From Deltaproteobacteria bacterium (lineage in GTDB: Bacteria; Myxococcota_A; Polyangia; Polyangiales; Houyiibacteriaceae): a stretch of 8,309 nt of DNA. Below are positions 1-5,253 of the stretch, piece by piece (the first letter of the stretch is position 1; each line of letters begins with the position of its first letter). Both the position numbers and the translations under genes were made by a program. A model generated the notes under the pieces. The model did no database searches. It was not told the DNA's origin and saw nothing but the letters and a program-made list of their open reading frames with translations. The DNA lies in assembly GCA_003647035.1 (NCBI GenBank), contig QMMB01000130.1:1-8309 (forward strand), in the 5' to 3' direction.

Positions 1-51
1 CCGGGCCGCGCCGCGCTCCGGCTTCCTGGCTTTCGCGCCGATGGGGGCATC
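1..51. other. Sequence downstream of serA
   Basis: These 51 GC-rich bases follow the serA stop on the minus strand. I see no gene and no convincing intrinsic terminator (no stable stem followed by a T-run in the direction of serA transcription). Confidence 0.5.
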
Positions 52-1641
52 TCAGAGCCTCAGAGTATGCACGCTGCTGACGTGATCGATAGAGCGAAGA
101 TCGTCGAGAGCTTCGCTTCCGACGGGCGAGTCGACATTCCAAAGCGCCAATGCTTGGCCCCGCTTCTCGTCGAGCCCCACCTGCATCCGAGAGATGTTGA
201 TCCCTCGGCCGCCGAGCAGGGTGCCGACCGACCCGATGACGCCGGGGCGGTCCTGGTTGTGCATGATGATGACCGAGCCTTCCATGACGGCGTCGATCTC
301 ATAACCTTCGAGGCCGACGAGCCGGGGCTCTCCCTTGCGGCCGGGCGTACCGGTCGCAGTGTGGATTCCCTTCTCGCCGGTGACCGTCACGCGCACGGTG
401 GTCGCGTATCGGTCGCTCGGCTCTTTGACCTCTGCCAGCCTAATGCCGCGCGCTTGCGCTTCGTACGGCGCACTGATGGGATTGACCGGCTCTTCCAGAT
501 GCTGTTCGAGGAAGCCGGCCAGGGCCGCGCGCGCGATCGGCGTGACGCCAAGCTCACCGGCTTCGCCCGTGCAAGTCACTCTGATCTCGCGGACGTCGAT
601 CGGATCGAGCTGACCAACGAGGCTGCCGAGCGCTCTGGCGACGTCGAGGTACGGCGTGAGCCGCTCCGCGATTTCTTGTGGAAGCGCGGGGACGTTGACC
701 GCGTTTGTGATGATCCCTTGCTGGAGATAGCTGACGGCTTGCTCGGCGATTTCGATCGCCACGCGCTCCTGCGCCTCCGAGGTCGAAGCTCCGAGGTGCG
801 GCGTGCACAACACGTTGTCGAGCCGGAGCAGAGGGTGATCGGGATCGATGGGCTCCTTCCCGAATACGTCGAGGGCGGCGCCCGCGATCTTTCCTTCAAT
901 GATCGCGCGTGCCAGTGCCTGCTCGTCCACGATACCGCCGCGGGCCGCGTTGACGAGCAGGGCTCCGCTCTTCATTTTCTCGAAGGCCGCATCGTCGAAC
1001 ATGTTTTTCGTGTCAGGAGTGAGCGGCGCGTGAATCGTTACGAAATCGGCGCGCTTCAGTAGCTCGTCGAATTCGACCAGCTCGATCCCGAGTTCGGCGG
1101 CGCGATCGCTGCTCATCACCGGATCCACGCCGACGACCTTCATCTTCAGCCCCTGGGCGCGGTCCGCGACGATTCGACCGATGTTCCCCAAACCGATGAT
1201 ACCGAGAGTCTTGTAGGCGATCTCGCGGCCCTGGAACTTGCTCTTCTCCCACTTGCCGGTGCGCATCGAAGCGACGGCTTGCGGGATCTTTCTGGCCAGC
1301 GAGGCAAGGAGGGTCAGCGCATGCTCGGCGGTCGTCACCGAGTTGCCCGTCGGGGTATTCATCACGACGATGCCGCGTCGGCTTGCAGCCGGGATGTCGA
1401 CGTTGTCGACGCCGATGCCCGCTCGACCGATGACCCTCAGCTTGTGCGCCTCCTCGACGACCCGCGGGGTCACTTGGGTGGCGGACCGGATGATGAGTCC
1501 GTCGTATTCTCCGATGACGCTGCAGAGCTCATCTTCACTCATGCCAGGGCGAAACTCGAGTTCCACGCCCGGGGCCTCACGCAGGACGCTGAGGCCCGCC
1601 TCGGCGAGCTTGTCAGACACGAGAACACGTACGTTGGACAT
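52..1641 (-). CDS. serA: D-3-phosphoglycerate dehydrogenase (long, ACT-domain type)
   Basis: Cytosolic enzyme that oxidises 3-phosphoglycerate to 3-phosphohydroxypyruvate with NAD+, the first step of serine synthesis. The start at 1641 (MSNVRVLVSDK, 529 residues) is chosen because AGGAG lies 5 nt upstream; an in-frame TTG at 1668 would add nine residues and has no such site. Visible in order: N-terminal substrate-binding half with RAGIGVDN (73-80); Rossmann motif GIIGLGNIG (147-155) with acidic D173 for the NAD ribose; catalytic R234 in NAARGG, E263 in KEP and H282 in TPHLGAST; an intervening ASB-type domain (about 315-450); and a C-terminal ACT domain (about 455-529, HNQDRPGVIG). The length of about 530 and the extra ASB domain match type I enzymes. 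In this family the ACT domain often mediates serine feedback inhibition; whether this one responds to serine cannot be read from sequence. It is downstream of the kinase gene on the same strand, 85 bp away. Identification is firm. Confidence 0.97.
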   Translation of the reverse strand: MSNVRVLVSDKLAEAGLSVLREAPGVELEFRPGMSEDELCSVIGEYDGLIIRSATQVTPRVVEEAHKLRVIGRAGIGVDNVDIPAASRRGIVVMNTPTGNSVTTAEHALTLLASLARKIPQAVASMRTGKWEKSKFQGREIAYKTLGIIGLGNIGRIVADRAQGLKMKVVGVDPVMSSDRAAELGIELVEFDELLKRADFVTIHAPLTPDTKNMFDDAAFEKMKSGALLVNAARGGIVDEQALARAIIEGKIAGAALDVFGKEPIDPDHPLLRLDNVLCTPHLGASTSEAQERVAIEIAEQAVSYLQQGIITNAVNVPALPQEIAERLTPYLDVARALGSLVGQLDPIDVREIRVTCTGEAGELGVTPIARAALAGFLEQHLEEPVNPISAPYEAQARGIRLAEVKEPSDRYATTVRVTVTGEKGIHTATGTPGRKGEPRLVGLEGYEIDAVMEGSVIIMHNQDRPGVIGSVGTLLGGRGINISRMQVGLDEKRGQALALWNVDSPVGSEALDDLRSIDHVSSVHTLRL

Positions 1642-1646
1642 CGCTA

Positions 1647-1651
1647 CTCCT
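1647..1651 (-). promoter_or_regulatory. Ribosome binding site of serA
   Basis: On the minus strand TAGGAGT precedes the ATG at 1641, with AGGAG five bases from the start codon. This decides the start in favour of MSNVRV over the upstream TTG at 1668. Confidence 0.8.
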
Positions 1652-1681
1652 ATGGAATTCAGCCCCAAAAAGCCGGGCGCA

Positions 1682-1710
1682 GAGCTAGCAGCCGCCTATC
1701 GGTGGGTCAA
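1682..1710 (-). promoter_or_regulatory. Candidate promoter of serA (-35 TTGACC, extended -10)
   Basis: On the minus strand TTGACC (1710-1705, five of six matches to TTGACA) is followed by a 17-bp spacer and TAGCTC (1687-1682). TGC directly before the hexamer gives an extended -10 (TGCTAGCTC). The -10 hexamer itself is weak. Transcription would start near 1675, leaving a leader of about 34 nt that includes the AGGAG site. If real, serA has its own promoter and does not depend only on read-through from the kinase gene. Inference from sequence only. Confidence 0.4.
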
Positions 1711-1726
1711 GGAGGGATGCCGCGGT

Positions 1727-3724
1727 TCACGCCCAGTGAATGGCGCCGAGGCTCAGCAGCATGGCGGTCACCCGGTACCCCCGTTGAGGGTCGGTGTTAC
1801 CCGGCTGTTCCGCTACGAATTGCGCTACTTCCTCCACGGTGTGTGGTGTCTTGCAGAGCCGGAGCGCGGCGCGCAGGTCCTCGGGAAGGGCCGCGGTCGC
1901 CACGGCCGTATCGATCCGATCGGCTTGAACGACCGGGTCCTGTCCCCGCTCTAGGATGAGTGTGCTCTCGAAGCCCGCCGCGATTCGCCGCTGCAGTCCG
2001 CGGTCGAGAATCTCCCAAGCGTCGAGGCTCAGGGGAAAGCCGCTGCTGGGCGGGTCGACCCCTTCGTAGAACGTCGCGGTGCCCGAGGCCCAGGTGAACA
2101 GGTCGAGAAGCTTCTCGCGGACCTGCTCCGCGATGTGCTGAAAGAGATCCAGTGGCTCCACGAGTCCGAGGGCCACGAGGGTATCACCGAGCTTGCCTTC
2201 GAAGCGCGGCATCACGGCCAGCGCCATGTCGAGCTCGCTGCGGTTGATGACGCGCTTCTTGACGAGGTACTCGCCGAGTAGCTCGCCGGCGAGATTGCTC
2301 GTCACGAACGCCGGCGCACCGTGCTTCGTGTACACCTCCTTGCGGACGCCACCCTGCTCGCAGAGCCAGAGGCCCGTACGGCGTGTCACCAGAGTGCGGA
2401 TCAGCGCCGCTACAAAGCCGCCGTCTTCAAAGTCCATGCTTCGGTCCGCTTCCGCAGCGGACTCGACCCGTGTCGTCGTAGGCGTCATACGTGACGCGGG
2501 AACGTGACGGTACAGATCCTTGACAGAGGACAGCGGTTGGAAGTCCCCGCCTGCGATGCTGATGTCGTCGTTGCCGTCGATCTGCCCCGTGGCGACCGAC
2601 TCGACGATCTTGGCGTATGCAAGCGGCCCGACGGTGGCGCCGTTCGGCTTTCGGATCTTGTACTCGAGTGGCGTGACGTTCGTCGTGTTCGGGTGGTCGT
2701 CCGCGAGCACCACCGGGTTCGGCGGCATCGTCGACCCGGCCAACTCCCCGGCGGAGGTTCTGCGGGCGCGGTTTTCCGTCGCGATGGATCCGACGATCGC
2801 GGCCAGCTCCGCGCGCAGGACCTCTTCGGGCCGGCTCTGCCACGGTTCGAGGGCCGCCCAAAACGCGCGCGCTGTGGGAGGACGTTCCTCGATATTCATC
2901 GACAGCGCGTTGAGAATCACGGCCCCGAGCCCCTCTGGGAGCTGCGGAAGGAACTCGACGAACGGATGCACCTCCGCGTCGCGAATCGCGAGCAGTACCG
3001 CGAGCTCGCTACCACCGGCGAACAAGGGTCGCCGCATGAAGAGCTCCGCGGCGATGACACCCGTCGAGAAGAGGTCGGCACGCTGATCGACATGACCGCC
3101 CGAGACTTGCTCCGGCGCCAGGTAGCCGAGCTTGCCGTTCGCGCGGGCTACCGTGTCCGCGTCGAATGCGTTGGAGTCGGCACGCGCAATTCCAAAATCG
3201 GCGATCTTTACGTCGCCGTGGATCGAGATCAGCACATTCGACGGGCTGATGTCCCGATGCACGATTCCGAGCGCGGAGCCGCCGTCGTCGGTCGCCGTGT
3301 GCACAGCCTCGAGGCCGCTCAAGATCTGACGTACCAGGTACACGACGAGGTCGTGTTCGAGCCTCTTGCTTTCGAGCGTGAGGCGACGGTTGAGACGCCA
3401 CAGGTCGCAACCCGGAACGTACTCGAGCGTCAGATACGGTTGGCCTTCGATTTCGCCGTGGCCGAGCACGTGCACCACGTTTGGATGGGTGACGTGACCC
3501 GCGAGTCGTGCCTCCTCGGCGAACATCTCCTGTGCGTTCGACTCGTTCGCGATGTGCGGGAGCATTCGCTTCAACACGACGACGCGCGGCTCACCGACCG
3601 CGCGGGGCTCGAGCGCACGAAAGACTTCCGCCATCCCCCCAACTGCAATACGGTCGACCAGAGTGTAGTCGCCCAACGGGGTATTCGGCGGCGGCGCCGA
3701 TGGCGGTGACGTCGGTCTTGGCAC
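1727..3724 (-). CDS. Hanks-type Ser/Thr protein kinase with GYF-like and DUF4388/PATAN-like C-terminal regions
   Basis: Soluble signalling kinase of 665 residues with no transmembrane segment or signal peptide. Kinase domain about 20-295: glycine-rich loop IAVGGMAEVF (26-35, the first loop glycine replaced by Ala), catalytic K52 in VVLKRM, alpha-C glutamate probably E71, H156-R157-D158 in HRDISPSN with N163, D176-F177-G178, A203-P204-E205 and the late-domain R281 (ERP). All core catalytic residues are present and it is an RD kinase, so it is probably active and controlled through the loop between 178 and 203. A Pro/Thr-rich linker follows. Residues 354-405 (EYKIRKPNG...DLYRHVP) look like a GYF_2-type fold. 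Residues about 432-580 resemble the DUF4388/PATAN region of myxobacterial regulators (GAPAFVTSNLAGELLGEYL, then GKLGDTLVALG). The last 75 residues are helical and unassigned. The start is GTG at 3724; no ATG or convincing spaced SD lies upstream. Its substrates are unknown. It is upstream of serA and divergent from the methyltransferase. Confidence 0.93.
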   Translation of the reverse strand: MPRPTSPPSAPPPNTPLGDYTLVDRIAVGGMAEVFRALEPRAVGEPRVVVLKRMLPHIANESNAQEMFAEEARLAGHVTHPNVVHVLGHGEIEGQPYLTLEYVPGCDLWRLNRRLTLESKRLEHDLVVYLVRQILSGLEAVHTATDDGGSALGIVHRDISPSNVLISIHGDVKIADFGIARADSNAFDADTVARANGKLGYLAPEQVSGGHVDQRADLFSTGVIAAELFMRRPLFAGGSELAVLLAIRDAEVHPFVEFLPQLPEGLGAVILNALSMNIEERPPTARAFWAALEPWQSRPEEVLRAELAAIVGSIATENRARRTSAGELAGSTMPPNPVVLADDHPNTTNVTPLEYKIRKPNGATVGPLAYAKIVESVATGQIDGNDDISIAGGDFQPLSSVKDLYRHVPASRMTPTTTRVESAAEADRSMDFEDGGFVAALIRTLVTRRTGLWLCEQGGVRKEVYTKHGAPAFVTSNLAGELLGEYLVKKRVINRSELDMALAVMPRFEGKLGDTLVALGLVEPLDLFQHIAEQVREKLLDLFTWASGTATFYEGVDPPSSGFPLSLDAWEILDRGLQRRIAAGFESTLILERGQDPVVQADRIDTAVATAALPEDLRAALRLCKTPHTVEEVAQFVAEQPGNTDPQRGYRVTAMLLSLGAIHWA

Positions 3725-3730
3725 CTCTGG

Positions 3731-3736
3731 ATTGTA
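3731..3736 (-). promoter_or_regulatory. -10-like TACAAT just before the kinase start codon
   Basis: TACAAT on the minus strand matches TATAAT at five of six positions. It is followed by the six bases CCAGAG and then the GTG start. A transcript starting seven bases after the hexamer would begin at the GTG itself, so the mRNA would be leaderless. The missing -35 and the SD-like AGAGG overlapping the start codon leave this open. Confidence 0.35.
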
Positions 3737-3788
3737 ACGGTACCAACGGAAAATAGCGATATTAGGGCAACCAACTTCACAAAATATC

Positions 3789-3792
3789 GGAG
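3789..3792 (+). promoter_or_regulatory. Ribosome binding site of the O-methyltransferase gene
   Basis: GGAG lies six bases before the ATG at 3799, a normal Shine-Dalgarno spacing. It supports that start codon. Confidence 0.75.
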
Positions 3793-3798
3793 AATCCC

Positions 3799-4464
3799 AT
3801 GGCTGACCCAGGTTCCCGGGCGGGCGAGCGGTACGCTACCCCACAAATCCTCGACTACGCAGCCCGTACTCACCACCCGGAGGACGCCGGCCTCTCGCGC
3901 GCATTCGACGCCCCGGCAAGGCATGGCATGCCGGAGATCCAGCTCGGGCCCGCGGAGGGCCGCTTCCTCGAGATCTTGCTGCGCCTCACACACGCCACGA
4001 AGGTGGTGGAGATAGGCACACTGGCAGGGTATTCGGCGCTCTGGATGGCTCGGGCGCTCCCTCCTCGGGGCCACCTGTGGACGATCGAGTCCGACCCCGG
4101 GCACGCCGAGGTCGCTGCCGAGGTCGTAGGCGAAGCCGGGTTCGGCGATCGCGTCACCATCATCCGGGACAAGGCGTCCGAGGTGCTGCCAGAATTGAGC
4201 GATTCCGGGCCGTTTTGTGCGGTGTTCCTCGACGCAGACAAGGGCAGCTACGACCTGTACGGACGTTGGGCAACCGACAACCTGCGGCCCGGCGGTCTGC
4301 TGATAGGCGACAACGCTTACCTATTTGGACGGCTTTTGGACGACACCGACGAGGCGAAGGCGATGCGTCGCTTCCATGAGGAGATGTCGTCGAACTACCG
4401 ATCGGTCTGCCTCCCGACGCCAGACGGCCTGGCCGTCGGCGTCCGCCTCGATCCAAAGGCTTGA
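3799..4464 (+). CDS. SAM-dependent O-methyltransferase (catechol/caffeoyl-CoA type, Methyltransf_3)
   Basis: Cytosolic class I methyltransferase of 221 residues, the usual size for the small, divalent-metal-dependent O-methyltransferase family that methylates catechol-like or caffeoyl-type hydroxyls. Visible motifs: family signature MPEIQLGPAEGRFLEILLR (44-62); SAM-binding motif I VVEIGTLAGYSALWMA (69-84); acidic E97 after the second strand (HLWTIESDP); metal and catalytic DADK (145-148); and RPGGLLIGDN (163-172), where D171 and N172 with D145 match the metal ligands of the family. All key positions are intact, so the enzyme should be active. The natural substrate cannot be deduced. It is divergent from the kinase gene across 74 bp. 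It reads in the same direction as actA, but a 150-bp gap with a candidate promoter suggests it is not in the act operon. No signal peptide or membrane segment. Confidence 0.94.
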   Translation: MADPGSRAGERYATPQILDYAARTHHPEDAGLSRAFDAPARHGMPEIQLGPAEGRFLEILLRLTHATKVVEIGTLAGYSALWMARALPPRGHLWTIESDPGHAEVAAEVVGEAGFGDRVTIIRDKASEVLPELSDSGPFCAVFLDADKGSYDLYGRWATDNLRPGGLLIGDNAYLFGRLLDDTDEAKAMRRFHEEMSSNYRSVCLPTPDGLAVGVRLDPKA

Positions 4465-4516
4465 CCATTTCGGGTTGGCCAGGGATATAGGCTTCCGCTG
4501 CACGAACGCCGCCGGG

Positions 4517-4544
4517 GTGTTGCTCGTCAAAAAGTGACGAACAC
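4517..4544. repeat. Inverted repeat before the actA promoter (hairpin or operator)
   Basis: TCGTCA (4524-4529) and TGACGA (4535-4540) form a perfect 6-bp inverted repeat around AAAAG. GTGT (4517-4520) and ACAC (4541-4544) extend the pairing to ten base pairs if three bases (4521-4523) bulge out. It lies 50-80 bp after the methyltransferase stop and ends just before the proposed -35. No T-run follows on the plus strand, so a classical intrinsic terminator is unlikely there. An operator upstream of the act operon or a simple mRNA hairpin are both possible. Confidence 0.45.
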
Positions 4545-4547
4545 AGC

Positions 4548-4576
4548 TTGTGTGGACCCCGCGCTTCGTCTACATG
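4548..4576 (+). promoter_or_regulatory. Candidate promoter of the act operon
   Basis: TTGTGT (4548-4553), a 17-bp spacer and TACATG (4571-4576) form a sigma70-like pair, each hexamer matching consensus at only three positions. The predicted start near 4583 would give a 32-nt leader before actA. The position is right and the sequence weak. Confidence 0.33.
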
Positions 4577-4614
4577 GCGGCCCGTCGTTTAGAGGACTCA
4601 AGAGAAAACGCAGC

Positions 4615-5253
4615 ATGCAGATTTTCCCCCGCGAGTTGAACAACTTCCCCCTCGCGCTGGCACTCGTGGCCGGTGGTCTCGGGGCGGGCGTGTTCGTGTT
4701 GTTCTGGGTCTACTTCACCCCCCCCAACCTCCAGGTTGGCTACACGCCGAAGCAGCCCGTCGAATACAGCCACCGTTTGCACGCCGGCGAACTCGGGCTG
4801 GACTGTCGCTATTGCCACTCCCAAGTCGAGCGTACCAGCGAAGCGATGGTCCCGCCGACGCAGACCTGCATGGGCTGCCACGCGCTGGTCCTCACCGAGT
4901 CGGCGAAGCTTGCGCCCGTGCGAGAGAGTTGGGAGACGGACGAATCGATCGCATGGATTCGAGTGCACCAACTTCCGGACCACGCGTTCTTCAATCACAG
5001 CGCTCATTTGAACGCGGGCGTTGGCTGTGCCTCGTGTCACGGACGCGTCGACCAGATGGAGACGGTCGGGGTCGTCGAGCCGATCGCGATGCAATGGTGC
5101 CTCGAGTGCCACCGCAACCCGGAGCCGCACATCCGACCGAAGAGTGAGATCACCAATATGAAGTGGGAAGCCGACGAGGCTTGGGTCGCACGGCGCGGCG
5201 CCGTTGCCTCCGTCCTCAATCCACCTGAGCATTGTTCGGGGTGCCACCGATGA
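4615..5253 (+). CDS. actA: Alternative complex III subunit ActA, membrane-anchored pentaheme cytochrome c
   Basis: Electron-transfer subunit of the ACIII quinol oxidoreductase, exposed to the periplasm. The 212-residue protein has one hydrophobic helix (about 11-34, LALALVAGGLGAGVFVLFWV) that anchors it, then five CxxCH haem c sites: CRYCH (64-68), CMGCH (85-89), CASCH (138-142), CLECH (162-166) and CSGCH (207-211), the last only one residue from the C-terminus. Several other histidines (H53, H56, H118, H123, H128, H131) could be distal ligands. One helix plus five haems and an immediately following actB are diagnostic of ActA. The start at 4615 (MQIFPRELNN) is chosen because it leads straight into the anchor helix; a purine-rich AAGAG lies 10 nt upstream, a weak SD. 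An upstream GTG at 4534 is less likely. The stop overlaps the actB start (ATGA). Haem attachment needs the Ccm system encoded elsewhere. Confidence 0.93.
   Translation: MQIFPRELNNFPLALALVAGGLGAGVFVLFWVYFTPPNLQVGYTPKQPVEYSHRLHAGELGLDCRYCHSQVERTSEAMVPPTQTCMGCHALVLTESAKLAPVRESWETDESIAWIRVHQLPDHAFFNHSAHLNAGVGCASCHGRVDQMETVGVVEPIAMQWCLECHRNPEPHIRPKSEITNMKWEADEAWVARRGAVASVLNPPEHCSGCHR

Larger units (their letters stand above)
3725..3798. promoter_or_regulatory. Divergent intergenic region between kinase and O-methyltransferase
   Basis: This 74-bp gap is clearly richer in A and T than the flanking genes and must hold the start signals of both divergent genes unless they are read from further away. 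On the minus strand TACAAT (3736-3731) sits 6 nt before the kinase GTG and is a good -10, but no good -35 lies 16-18 bp upstream of it. On the plus strand TATTAG (3760-3765) is a weak -10-like hexamer without a clear -35. I see no strong operator, only the GGTACC palindrome at 3739-3744. Confidence 0.5.
4465..4614 (+). other. Intergenic region upstream of actA
   Basis: This 150-bp stretch has no convincing gene. It holds an imperfect inverted repeat (4517-4544), then a weak promoter-like pair (4548-4576), then a purine-rich leader. A GTG-initiated in-frame extension of actA from 4534 would run through both the repeat and the promoter. It would add 27 residues with no membrane or signal character ahead of the real anchor, so I treat it as untranslated. 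Confidence 0.55.

Noticed and set aside
67..1062. Long open frame (331 codons) on the plus strand opposite serA
   Set aside because: It is antisense to a clearly conserved enzyme, has arginine- and aspartate-rich composition typical of shadow frames in high-GC DNA, and shows no recognisable domain.
1642..1668. TTG-initiated nine-residue extension of serA
   Set aside because: The AGGAG site is placed for the ATG at 1641, and known PGDH proteins begin close to this point.
2504..3709. Long open frame (401 codons) on the plus strand opposite the kinase
   Set aside because: It lies entirely antisense to a kinase with all catalytic motifs, is low in complexity (Arg/Val/Asp-rich) and has no family features.
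3737..3750. Near-repeat AACGG at 3736-3740 and 3745-3749 around GGTACC
   Set aside because: Two five-base copies nine bases apart are too short to stand above chance.
3571..4104. Minus-strand open frame of 177 codons across the divergent gap
   Set aside because: It overlaps the 5' ends of two well-supported genes in other frames and has no recognisable sequence.
4517..4544. Inverted repeat as a rho-independent terminator of the methyltransferase gene
   Set aside because: The stem is short with a bulge and is followed by AGCTTGTGTGG rather than a T-run; the A-rich part is in the loop.
4534..4614. GTG-initiated 27-residue extension of ActA
   Set aside because: It covers the inverted repeat and the candidate promoter, has no good ribosome binding site and puts a hydrophilic stretch before the membrane anchor; the ATG at 4615 fits better.
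4574..4639. Short ATG frame of 21 codons running over the actA start, possible leader peptide
   Set aside because: The ATG lies inside the proposed -10 element, upstream of the predicted transcript start, and the peptide has no attenuator-like features.
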